Source of the DNA: Dryas octopetala
Lineage: Eukaryota > Streptophyta > Magnoliopsida > Rosales > Rosaceae
Length of the DNA stretch: 64,000 bases
NCBI GenBank assembly: GCA_963921425.1
Contig: OY992840.1
Span: 2,730,501-2,794,500 of the forward strand
Direction of reading: 5' to 3'
Part shown: positions 11,992 to 23,383 of the stretch, piece after piece
Layout: each line of letters starts with the position of its first letter
Numbering within the stretch: position 1 is the first letter of the stretch
Notes under the pieces: model-generated
Seen by the model: the letters and a program-made list of their open reading frames with translations, nothing else
Told to the model about the DNA's origin: nothing
The model's database searches: none
Translations under genes and position numbers: made by a program

Positions 11992-12272
11992 TTGCACTCA
12001 AATTAGCTGCAATAATCACAGGTAAGGTCTCATTCTCTCCCAAAAATGCATATTTCAAGTGCTCCGGTAACGGTTTCAGCTCCACTTTAGGTGCTTGCTC
12101 AATAGAAGGAAGCGTCTTTTGATTCGCAGGCACTAACATTTCAAACTGGTTGAACCACTTATTTCTGAGAGGTCGGGTGCCTTCCAAACGTGTAGGAGTT
12201 GTTTCCATGATTTCATCTAATTCACTGGACTCTGGTGTTCCCAAAGCAACCTCCAATGTATCTTCTGCAAGG
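11992..12272 (-). pseudogene. pol: B0 fossil: short pol segment between protease and reverse transcriptase
   Basis: This 281-bp island of B0 lies between A1 and C2. It encodes the linker after the protease (residues such as N-K-W-F-N-Q-F-E-M and [11 protein letters not shown]), matching about 26185-26460 of B3. It begins with the right A1 duplication (TTGCA, 11992-11996) and ends with the left C2 duplication (CAAGG, 12268-12272). Confidence 0.92.
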
Positions 12273-14686
12273 TGTTGATCCTTTTTGTACAACTTGTTTT
12301 ACTTGGAATTTAGAAACGAATACCAAGTTGTAGCTCGCAAGTATACGAATCGCTCATGTAAGCATAGCGTATAAGTACGAGGTCGATCCCACGAGGAATA
12401 GGTAAATACACATCAAACCAATTCAACTTACCAACTAGAATCACCAAACACACACACACGGCAGGGGGGGTTTGTAGATTGTTAAACTCACACACACCAC
12501 ATACACACACACACACACACAATTGCAATGCTAAGAATTCAGAATCCACACCAATTGATGGAAATACAACCAAGCAATTCAAGATAATGCATAAATGTAA
12601 TAAAGTTCATCTACTAAAAGGTTTGGCTAGTCACTTTTAGCAATTACTCCCCTTACTGTGCATAAACTAAGAGCTTCTTGGGCCTTCCTTAGCCAGTTAA
12701 CTTGCATGTTCCCTAGTTCTAAGCTAAGGCAGCTGTTACCCATGCAAGAGTCGTTACGATCTGTGAGAGTGACAAACACATAGCGCATGGCTCCAAATTA
12801 ATGTACTGTATGTCATCTATGATCCCTTTTCTCATGAATATTATCTTAGGATACCCACTTGTTGCCTACTGAAACTATCATCCTTTCGAGCTTGTTTAGT
12901 TTCACAACATAAATCTAGATGCATGCAACCTAAGGTGATCAGTCAAAGATGCAAAACAAATAGAGTCAATTTAAATAGAGATCAAGGATTTACTACATGC
13001 ATCAAATTAAATCACAAGTGTCACCATTGCATAACTCACAATTAAAGTTTCATCATCCAACTTAGCAAAGCAATAAAAAAAAAAACTCAAAACATAATAA
13101 TAAAGAAAATAAGAGATCTAACTTCCATTATAATAATTAGATCCACAATGTAAGCAAGAACAAGCTAATTAATTAAAGAAAAAGAAGAAAATCAAAAGAA
13201 AAACAAAGAACATCACAAGAGGGTGGCAGCGGCACAAGAGAGAAGAAGAGGAGAGACATAGCAGCAAGGAGGCTCACGGCAAAGGTGAGCTAGGGCTGCG
13301 GCACATGGTCTCTCATTCTCCCTCAAGTGGCGCCACCCTCTCACTCTCTCCCTCTGAAATTCGGCCTCCCTCTCTCTCTCTGAATTCTGAAAATATAAAA
13401 ATATGGGAACCCTAAACAATGAGAGAATAGGATATATTTATAGAGGTGAGGTGAGGATTCCTTTGGAGGCAAGGAGAAGACAAGGTGCGGCTAGGGTTTC
13501 ATTAAAAGAACATGGGCTTAAGTGAATTTCTTGCTCCTTAAGACTTCTAATTTTCGGCCAAAAGTGGGCCTTGGGCTGATTTGGGCACTTTTTGGGCGTA
13601 ACTTATTTTCAGCTCGCGGAACTGCTGCGCTACCTCCACTAAAATGGCCATATCTTGAGCTAGAAAACTCGGAATTGAAATCCGTAAAATTCCCTGCGAA
13701 GCTAACATCCGTATCTTTCCAACCATATATGGTATGCTACCTGGTTCTCTCTGGAGAATTATAGAATTGCTGTCGAAATTGGTGCTCTATTTTTCAGGGT
13801 TTTGACTTCTTTTTCAGCTAGGATTCCTTGGGCTTTCTCTTTGCATGGCGTGATGGACTTGGGCTGCATGGCTTGCGCATGTCTGTATGGGATGGGCTGC
13901 TGCAAGTGACGTGATGGGCTTCCTCCCTTCTAGCTTGCGCATGGCTGCATGACTTGGGCTGAATGGGTTGCACAGGCCCTAGGGTTTCAGTGCATGGGCT
14001 GCCACCTTGCATGGCGTGATGGACTTGGGCTGCTAGGTTTAGGCGCATGGGCTTGCATGGGATGCGCATGTATGCATGGGCTGCCACCTTGCCATTGACT
14101 TCCACATAGGCCCATGGCCCATTTGACTTGATGACATGTCATAGTTGACCCTTGACCATTGACTTTAACTTTCCATTTCGCCCCTCATTTCCATGGATGT
14201 CCACCACCTTCTAGAAGCTTCTGGAACCTTGACTTGATAGAGTTGACTTTGACCAACCTTTCCTAGTCCCACTAGGATTCCTTGTAGATGTAGGATTCCT
14301 TGTCCATTTCAACTTCCCATAATGACCATATTGCCCCTAGTGACTCCTAGTCTCATCAGGACTCCTTTTCCTAGTAGGATTAGGTTTCCTAGTTCAACCA
14401 GGAATTCCTGCTTCAATTAGGATTTCTCATTTCTGGCTTGGCAATGATGGTTCTGGGCTTGATGTTTCCTCTTGTGACTAGGAATCCTCATTTGACTAGG
14501 ATTTCTGCTCATTTCCTAGTTTGTCCAGAAAATGTCCCAAAACGACTCCATTTGCTCCTATTTCCTATTTTTGCTTCATTAGACCTAAAAACACAAAAAC
14601 AAGATAACAGACACCAAAGTATCGAGTTCTAACACTCTAGGTTAGGGAGTTAGTATCATAAAATAACGTAAAATGAACACTCATCA
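12273..14686 (-). repeat. C2 3' LTR (family C)
   Basis: 2414 bp. The U3 palindrome array is at 14261-14530, with one 29-bp step fewer than in A, B and D. The TATA box is at 13435-13442 (element strand TATAAATA). A CA-microsatellite and G-run lie at about 12446-12520, and a nine-base terminal inverted repeat (TACAACTTG/CAAGTTGTA) at 12288-12296 and 12324-12332. The R/U5 block with GATCGACCTCGT is at the left. Confidence 0.94.
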
Positions 14687-14699
14687 CACCCCCAAACTT
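14687..14699 (-). other. C2 polypurine tract
   Basis: AAGTTTGGGGGTG on the element strand directly abuts the 3' LTR; the invariant pre-tract hairpin lies at 14704-14723. Confidence 0.9.
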
Positions 14700-16848
14700 A
14701 GACTTTGCTAGTCCTCGAGCAAAGAAAATAAAGAAAAAGACTCAAAGACTCAAAAACAAACTAACTTTCCCAACAAATGATATCATGAGTATGACCAACA
14801 ATAACATAGTAGAGCAAGGCATATATAACATTTATTCTTCGATTTCTAATAATGCTTCAAATAACATACCTTACTCCTCCATTGTGCATATAAGTCATTC
14901 TCTTCATAACCCAAGAGTTAGACACGCCACGAATAGATCACATATACAAAATAGATTCAACTCCAATCCTCACCAAGGTATACTCTCAACAATAAAGCAC
15001 TCAAGAATTAGGTTGATTCGTGCACTCATAAGTATATGTGAGAGAGGTTATGTAATCAAAGACAAATAGCTCACATATTAGCATGAAACAAGGGCACATT
15101 TGAAAGGAAACATGATCTCATGAAAGGAATATCAAAATACTTGAAATAAAATCAAAAACCATATGCTCCTCTCTTATCTACACTCCACATCAAGAACCAC
15201 ATTTCTCCTAAGATCAATTAGGACTTTCAAAAGGGTTAGCTTGGGTTAGGTGGGATATAAACAATGAAAAGGGTATACAACAAAGGGCTAGATCTATGGA
15301 ATTGCAACCAACACAACTCTTAGAGGCATACCTTCCACAATTGCACTACATAGCTTGACTATTTCAAATTTTTTTTTTTTCTTTTGGAACCGTCCCATAC
15401 ACTCCACTTTTTTTTTTTTTTTTTTAAAGGGTACGGCATACACACTTTTGTAGCACTTTTCATTTTTCTTTTGTTTCAAGCTATGCATAAACACTTTTCT
15501 TCAACCTTCAAAAGCCACAAATCAATGCAACACCATAGATAAAAGAATAATTAGGTCAAGGGATGTAACTCCCCCAAACTTAAGGTTAAACTAGGTTTAG
15601 AAAGTAAAGGGTTAACTAAAGGTTAAAAATACAACAAACAGGGCCTAAAATCATTTCCTAGGTTCCATGTAGTTATAAACATGCTTTGCATAGAATAAGA
15701 GAGAAGTTCTAGCTCATTGATTCAAATCATGTGTATTTCAAGCATTTGATCAAAAGAATGAATAATGAGATCACACAACGACTTAAATGACAAGAAAGGA
15801 ATAGAGTGGTGTCTAACACTCGAAAAATGAAGGACAAGGCTCAAAAGCTCACTTAGGTCATATAAGTTTACTCTAAAATGTATATGAATCACTAAATCAT
15901 GCAAATCATAACTCAAGCTTATGAAAACAAGATCTAATCACATAGAATCATAATATAGGTTATGGAACAATATTAGAAAAAGAAGAACACATATTATATA
16001 CAACAATGCTAAACATGCTTCTCAATGACCATAAACAATCAATCAACTTGTTGGGGACTCTAAAAATACAATTAAAAACAAAAAGACTCAAAACTTTGTT
16101 TTTATTTAAAACAATGTCGCAACACGGTTCTAAGGATTCAACTCCATCATTAGAGTGGAATGAATCTTAGAGAATTGCATTTTGTTGTGGGTTTTAACAC
16201 CCTAATTGAAAACAAACAGAAAGAAATTTTTTTTTTTTTTTTTTTTGTAGAAAAACCTAGAAACCTAAAAACAAAGAAATTGCGTTTCCCCCCAAACTTA
16301 AATGACTCATTGTCCTCAATGTGAAAGAAATAACAATCATGCATGATCAGTTAAAGTAAGGGAATCAAAACAATTATCCAACAAAACCAAAAATACAAAA
16401 AACTAAAAATTGGTTCAATGAAGCAAGGATGAAAGAAATTGTGTACTTGGATTGCAAGCATGGCCCAATGAATGCACAGCCACCATGATCCTCAAAGCAT
16501 AGGCGCGGCCTCCTTGGTCTTCTCGACTCACTCCCTTGATTTCTTCAAAAGCTTTGGGTTGCCTCCCAAACAGCGCTAAGTTTGTACGTCTTCAGCCAGA
16601 CGTTGCCAATCGTCTACTCAAATGTCCTCTTCTTCCCTTTCTTGCTCTCGGCTTTGGAAACCTCGCCATCCTTCATGGACTCTTTGAACCTTCCAAAAAC
16701 TCTCAAAAACAATAATTGGTTAGAATAAGAATTCAAGTAGAAAATAGCATTACTAAAACCTAAGAAAAAAAAAAACTACAAAGAAAAATAAATAACCTAA
16801 CCTAATTCTAATGATAAGTAAAACCAATTCGATGATATTTAGCACCAT
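14700..16848 (-). other. C2 internal non-coding region
   Basis: About 2.15 kb with no frame that looks like gag or pol. It shares blocks with the post-pol region of B3 and with A1: the pre-tract hairpin, GGAACCGTCCC (15386-15396) next to T-runs, and a hairpin with a six-pair stem at 16553-16570. C2 appears to be an internal-deletion family kept for its cis-signals. Confidence 0.82.
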
Positions 16849-16866
16849 TCCCAGGCAACGGCGCCA
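16849..16866 (-). other. C2 primer-binding site (tRNA-Asp, one mismatch)
   Basis: Element strand TGGCGCCGTTGCCTGGGA matches 17 of 18 bases of the tRNA-Asp complement and stands six bases inside the 5' LTR. Confidence 0.88.
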
Positions 16867-16872
16867 AAAACT

Positions 16873-18898
16873 TGTTGCTCCTTTTTGTACAACTTGTTTT
16901 ACTTGGAATTTAGAAACGAATACCAAGTTGTAGCTCGCAAGTATACGAATCGCTCATGTAAGCATAGCGTATAAGTACGAGGTCGATCCCACGAGGAATA
17001 GGTAAATACACATCAAACCAATTCAACTTACCAACTAGAATCACCAAACACACACACACGGCAGGGGGGGTTTGTAGATTGTTAAACTCACACACACCAC
17101 ATACACACACACACACACACAATTGCAATGCTAAGAATTCAGAATCCACACCAATTGATGGAAATACAACCAAGCAATTCAAGATAATGCATAAATGTAA
17201 TAAAGTTCATCTACTAAAAGGTTTGGCTAGTCACTTTTAGCAATTACTCCCCTTACTGTGCATAAACTAAGAGCTTCTTGGGCCTTCCTTAGCCAGTTAA
17301 CTTGCATGTTCCCTAGTTCTAAGCTAAGACAGCTGTTACCCATGCAAGAGTCGTTACGATCTGTGAGAGTGACAAACACATAGCGCATGGCTCCAAATTA
17401 ATGTACTGTATGTCATCTATGATCCCTTTTCTCATGAATATTATCTTAGGATACCCACTTGTTGCCTACTGAAACTATCATCCTTTCGAGCTTGTTTAGT
17501 TTCACAACATAAATCTAGATGCATGCAACCTAAGGTGATCAGTCAAAGATGCAAAACAAATAGAGTCAATTTAAATAGAGATCAAGGATTTACTACATGC
17601 ATCAAATTAAATCACAAGTGTCACCATTGCATAACTCACAATTAAAGTTTCATCATCCAACTTAGCAAAGCAATAAAAAAAAAAACTCAAAACATAATAA
17701 TAAAGAAAATAAGAGATCTAACTTCCATTATAATAATTAAATCCACAATGTAAGCAAGAACAAGCTAATTAATTAAAGAAAAAGAAGAAAATCAAAAGAA
17801 AAACAAAGAACATCACAAGAGAGTGGCAGCGGCACAAGAGAGAAGAAGAGGAGAGACATAGCAGCAAGGAGGCTCACGGCAAAGGTGAGCTAGGGCTGCG
17901 GCACATGGTCTCTCATTCTCCCTCAAGTGGCGCCACCCTCTCACTCTCTCCCTCTGAAATTCGGCCTCCCTCTCTCTCTCTGAATTCTGAAAATATAAAA
18001 ATATGGGAACCCTAAACAATGAGAGAATAGGATATATTTATAGAGGTGAGGTGAGGATTCCTTTGGAGGCAAGGAGAAGACAAGGTGCGGCTAGGGTTTC
18101 ATTAAAAGAACATGGGCTTAAGTGAATTTCTTGCTCCTTAAGACTTCTAATTTTCGGCCAAAAGTGGGCCTTGGGCTGATTTGGGCACTTTTTGGGCGTA
18201 CCTTATTTTCAACTCGCGGAACTGCTGCGCTACCTCCACTAAAATGGCCATATCTTGAGCTAGAAAACTCGGAATTGAAATTCGTAAAATTCCCTGCGAA
18301 GCTAACATCCGTATCTTTCCAACCATATATGGTATGCTACCTGGTTCTCTCTGGAGAATTATAGAATTGCTGTCGAAATTGGTGCTCTATTTTTCAGGGT
18401 TTTGACTTCTTTTTCAGCTAGGATTCCTTGGGCTTTCTCTTTGCATGGCGTGATGGACTTGGGCTGCATGGCTTGCGCATGGCTGTATGGGATGGGCTGC
18501 TGCAAGTGACGTGATGGGCTTCCTCCCTTCTAGCTTGCGCATGGCTGCATGACTTGGGCTGAATGGGTTGCACAGGCCCTAGGGTTTCAGTGCATGGGCT
18601 TCCACCTTGCATGGCGTGATGGACTTAGGCTGCTAGGTTTAGGCGCATGGGCTTGCATGGGATGCGCATGTATGCATGGGCTGCCACCTTGCCATTGACT
18701 TCCACATAGGCCCATGGCCCATTTGACTTGACGACATGTCATAGTTGACCCTTGACCATTGACTTTAACTTTCCATTTCGCCCCTCATTTCCATGGATGT
18801 CCACCACCTTCTAGAAGCTTCTGGAACCTTGACTTGATAGAGTTGACTTTGACCAACCTTTCCTAGTCCCACTAGGATTCCTTGTAGATGTAGGATTC
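16873..18898 (-). repeat. C2 5' LTR, left part
   Basis: The first 2026 bp (reading along the plus strand) of the family C LTR, with the TATA box at 18035-18042. It is interrupted at 18898 by B3 and continues at 31552-31944. After removing the five-base duplication the two parts total 2414 bp, the same length as the other C2 LTR. Confidence 0.94.
18894..18898. repeat. Left target-site duplication of B3 (GATTC)
   Basis: GATTC is repeated at 31552-31556 on the other side of B3. The C LTR reads continuously across the site, as in the uninterrupted copy near 14277-14292. Confidence 0.95.
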
Positions 18899-21494
18899 TG
18901 TTGTATGTTTTCCTAGAGCAAATTAAATAACTTTTTCTGAGCTCTAGGTTAACTCGCAAGTGCACGAATCGCGTAGTAGCAAAGCTTACAAATACGAGGT
19001 CGATCCCACAGGGAATTGTACTAGTGTTATGACCACTAACTTAATTAAATTCGATTAAATCAACTCTAACTCACACACGCAAATGGGGGGTTTTGATTGG
19101 TTTTTGAGACTAGATAAACTAACAGATAAATGACAAAACTTTAAAATAACAACTGAATGAATTTGGATAAAACAATAATAAAGAAACACTAGGGGTCAGA
19201 ATCCACCACTAGCATATCATTCACTCTACTATGGATATTAACAATCAATAGATAAACATGTTGACAAAGTTCGTCTACTAAAAGGTTTGGCTAGTCACTT
19301 TTAGCAATTACTCCCCTTACTGTGCATAAACTAAGAGCTTCTTGGGCCTTCCTTAGCCAGTTAACTTGCATGTTCTCTAGTTCTAAGCTAAGGCAGCTGT
19401 TACCCATGCAAGAGTCGTTACGATCTGTGAGAGTGACAAACACATAGCGCATGGCTCCAAATTAATGTACTGTATGTCATCTATGATCTCTTTTCTCATG
19501 AATATTATCTTAGGATACCCACTTGTTGCCTATTGAAACTATCATCCTTTCGAGCTTATTTAGTTTCACAACATATATCTAGATGCATGCAACCTAAGGT
19601 GATCAGTCAAAGATGCGAAACAAATAGATTCAATTTAAACAGAGATCCAAGATTTGTCAACATATAAACAATCAAAATATTAATAATCCATAGTAAAAGT
19701 GAACAGCAATGCTAGGGCTTCATCCTAGCCCTAGCCCAATATTCAGCTACACATAATTAAATTCACAAATAAATAATGCATGATTAAAATAATGAAAATA
19801 AAAGAAAGGGAGAGAGATCAAGCCGGGGCAGCAAGGTGGAGGTGCGGCTGCAATGGTGGTGCGTAATGGGGCTGCTCGGCCTTGGGCTCCACGGCGAGGA
19901 GGCTGAGGTGCTCGGCAAGGTGGCAGCAAGGTGGTGATGGCGTGGCTGCTGGAGGTGGCTGCGGCTTGGTGGCGCAACTTGGTGGTGGTGGCTGCGGCTT
20001 CACTTGATCCTCCTTCTTCAGTTCAGCACAAAATAAAAGAAAGCACACAAGAAAAGGTGGCTGCTATGTTCGGCCACAAAAGAAAAGAAGAAGAATAAAA
20101 AGGAAGGGAGAGAAGGTGGCTACGGCACAAGAAAAATAAAGAAAGAGATGGTGGCTGCTAGGGTTTGCTTCAGAAAAATAAAAGAAAGAGAAGGAGGCTA
20201 GCTAGGGTTTCTGAAAATTAAAGAGGAGAGAAGAGAACTTCAGAACAGAACCCCTTTTCTGATTTTTAGAGATATATTTATAGAGGGAAGTGGGGCTGAG
20301 ATTTCTCTTTCTCTTCAATGTGGGATAAGTGCATTCCTTGCACACCAAGGCTTATAATTTTCGGCCAAGCATGGGCCTTGGGCTGATTTGGGCTCTTTTT
20401 GGGCGTAACTCCTCTTTCAGCTCGCGGAACTGCTGCGCTACCTCCACTAAAATGGCCATATCTTGAGCTAGAAAACTCGGAATCGAAATCCGTAAAATTC
20501 CCTGCGAAGCTAACATCCGTATCTTTCCAACCATATATGGCATGCTACCTGATTCGTTCTGGAGAATTACAGAATTGCTGTCGAAATTGGTGCTCTATTT
20601 TCCAGGGTTTTGACTTCTTTTTTTCAGCTAGGATTCCTTGGGAGGCAAGAACAAGAAAGATGCGGCTGCTGCTAGGGTTAGGGAAAGCTTTGGGCTTAAA
20701 GCAAGGCTTTGGCTTTGGGCTTAAGTACCACACGCCAGCCCCCCTAGGGTTTCACTTCATGGCTGCCACCTTCTAGCTTGCGCATTGGGCTTCATCTTGG
20801 GCTGGTGCATGCATGCATGTATGGCCCCTCAGATTTCGGCATTTGCATAGGCCCATGGCCCACTTGACTTGTTGACTTTTCATAGTTGACCCTTGACCAT
20901 TAACTTTGACTTCCCATTTTGCCCCTCATTTCCATTTGAATTCGAATTCATTTCTTCCCTCCATTTATTCCCATGGATGCCCACCACCTTCTAGAAGCTT
21001 CTGGAACCTTGACTTTGTAAAGTTGACTTTGACCAACATTTCCTAGTGTGACTAGGAATTCTTGTAAATGAAGGATTCCTTATCCATTTTGACTTCTCGT
21101 AATGACCATATTGCCCCTGAGGTCTCCTAGTGTCATTAGGACTCCTTTCCCTAGTTGGGTTAGGTTTCCTAGTTCAACCAGGATTTCCTGTTCCAATCAG
21201 GATTTCTCATTTCTGGCTCCGCAATGATGGTTCTGGACTTGATGTTTCCTAGTATGACTAGGAATCCTCATTCGACTAGGATTTCGGCCCCCTTCCTGGT
21301 TTGACCAGGATTTCTCTTGTTTTCCTAGTTTGACTAGGAAATGTCTAAAAATGGTCCTTTTGGCTCCTTTTCTCTTCTTTGCTCATTTTATCCTATAAAA
21401 ACAAAAACAAACTAACAACACACAAAATACCGAGTTCTTGCACTCTGAGTTAGGGAGTTAGTATCATAGAATAGTGTAAAATGAGCACTCAACA
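18899..21494 (-). repeat. B3 3' LTR (family B)
   Basis: 2596 bp. The palindrome array at 21041-21339 has exactly the spacing of family A. The TATA box is at 20275-20282 (element strand TATAAATA). The terminal inverted repeat CCTAGAGC/GCTCTAGG is at 18912-18919 and 18941-18948. A tract rich in GCC/CCA repeats at about 19820-20010 gives spurious proline- and alanine-rich frames. Confidence 0.95.
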
Positions 21495-21507
21495 CACCCC
21501 CAAACTT
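21495..21507 (-). other. B3 polypurine tract
   Basis: AAGTTTGGGGGTG on the element strand abuts the 3' LTR; the invariant 20-nt hairpin follows at 21512-21531. Confidence 0.9.
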
Positions 21508-23383
21508 AGATTTTGCTAGTCCTCGAGCAAAAAGAACAAAGAAAAGACTCAAGACAAACTCAAAACATCCCAACACATGACTTCATAAGTACAGCCATAA
21601 ATAGCATAGTCAAGCAAGATACATATAGAATTTATTCCTCAATCTCTAATAATGCTTCAATTAACATACCTTACTCCTCCATGAAGCGTATAGACCATCC
21701 TTGACACAAACTCAAGTGTTAGACAAACAAGACCAAATCAGCATTTACAAAATAGATTCAACTTCAATTCTCACTAAGGCATACTCTCAACAATAAAACG
21801 CTCAGATATTGGGTCAATACGTGCACTCAAGTATATGTGAGAGATGATATGATAAATAAATACAAAAAGCTCACATATTAATCATGAAAGACAGGCACCA
21901 TGAACAAAAATACTGATCTCAATAGAAGGAATTAAAATACTTGGAACAGAATCAATAACCATAAGCTTCCCTTTTATCTAGACTCCACATAATGAACTAC
22001 AATTCTCCCAAGATCAAGTAGGGCTTTAATAAGGGTTGTAATGGAGGCTTAGGTTAGGATAGGGTATTGAAATGAAACGGATAACAAAGGGCTACAGACT
22101 ATGGATTTGCACCAAACAATAATGGAGGCATTCCTTCATAATTTTGCACTCATAGCTCGAATTCGAACACCTTTCCACTTCCATCTTTTGAAATCGTCCC
22201 TTCCCTTTGATTTTTGATTCTTGATTGATTGATTTTTTTTTTTTTTTTTTTTTGTGGAAAGGGAACGACAAACACTCTTAAGCACAATTCATTCTCTTCC
22301 AAGCTATGCACACACATTTCTTTTTAACCTCACAGCTTCATTAGCTCAATGCAAATCCATCAGTAAGGTAAACAGGTTAAGGAGTGAAACTCCCCCAAAC
22401 TTAGGGTTTGGTATAAGGGTGAACAAAGAAAAGGTCATTAGGCTCAAAATGTTTGACTAGGGTTATAACACAGGGTAGGCTTTAGGCTATGGGTTAAAAA
22501 AAAACAAGGCCTAATATCATCTCCTAAGATTCATGTAGTTATATCCATGCTTTGAATAGAATAAGAGAGAAGTTCTAGCTTTTTGATTCACAATTATATT
22601 CCAAGTACTTAATCAAAAGAAAGAATAATGAGATCACAACGACTTTATATGACAAGAAAATATTAGAGTAATGTTAACACTCACGAATTGAAGTACAGGG
22701 CTCAAAAGCTCACTTAGGTCATACAAGTCTACTCTATTAAGTATATGCATCTCTAAGCATGCAAGTCAGCACTTAAGCTCATGAAAACAAGGCCACAAGT
22801 CCATAGAGTTGTAAAGCATGTTACGAAACAATACTAGATAAAGAAAAATACATACTATATATACAAGCTAGACATGCTCAAAATAACCATACATAATGAA
22901 ATCAATTAGTTGGGGACTCAAGACTTAAAACAAACAAAAACATTGTTGCATGCTTCTAAAGATTCGAATCCATCACTACGGTGATTGAAATCTTAAGAAC
23001 AGATGCATTTTAATGTGGGTTTGATACCCTTAATTTACAACAAAAGTAAAATTTTTTTATTTTTTTTATTTTTTTTTATTTTTTTTTTACACACTAAAAA
23101 TGAAAAATGCGTTGCATTCCCCACCCCCAAACTTAAAAGAAAAATTGTCCTCAATGTTTAAATGAATGACAAATGTAATGCACAATGTAATAAAAAGAGG
23201 AAGGGAAAAACAACAAATAAAACAAAACTACTGAACGGAGCAAAGAGAGGGTGAAAACATACCTTGGCTGATGTGAAAATGGCTTGCCCTATGTACAAAA
23301 TCACCTCCTCCTCGTCATCCATCCCTTGGGTTGCCTCCCAAGAAGCGCTAAGTTTCACGTCTTCAGCCAGACCTAGTCTTGTA
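21508..23383 (-). other. B3 post-pol non-coding region
   Basis: About 1.9 kb between the pol stop and the polypurine tract, where some Athila elements carry an env-like third frame; none is visible here. It contains the six-pair TTGGGAGGCAACCCAA-type hairpin at 23325-23342, T/A homopolymer runs at about 22230-22253 and 23050-23090, and a GGGACGATTTC variant near 22190-22200. The same blocks persist in the non-autonomous families. Confidence 0.82.
23325..23342 (-). other. Conserved hairpin after pol in B3
   Basis: Element strand CTTGGGAGGCAACCCAAG folds as a six-pair stem with loop AGGCAA. The outer pair is C-G here but T-A in C2 (16553-16570), which keeps pairing. It lies about 45 bases beyond the pol stop, beside AGCGCT. 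Confidence 0.7.

Noticed and set aside
19747-20048. Proline- and alanine-rich frames, repeated at 29804-30105 and 35113-35402
   Set aside because: They come from a GCC/CCA-rich tract in family B LTRs, read antisense or sense in several frames, with no conserved protein.
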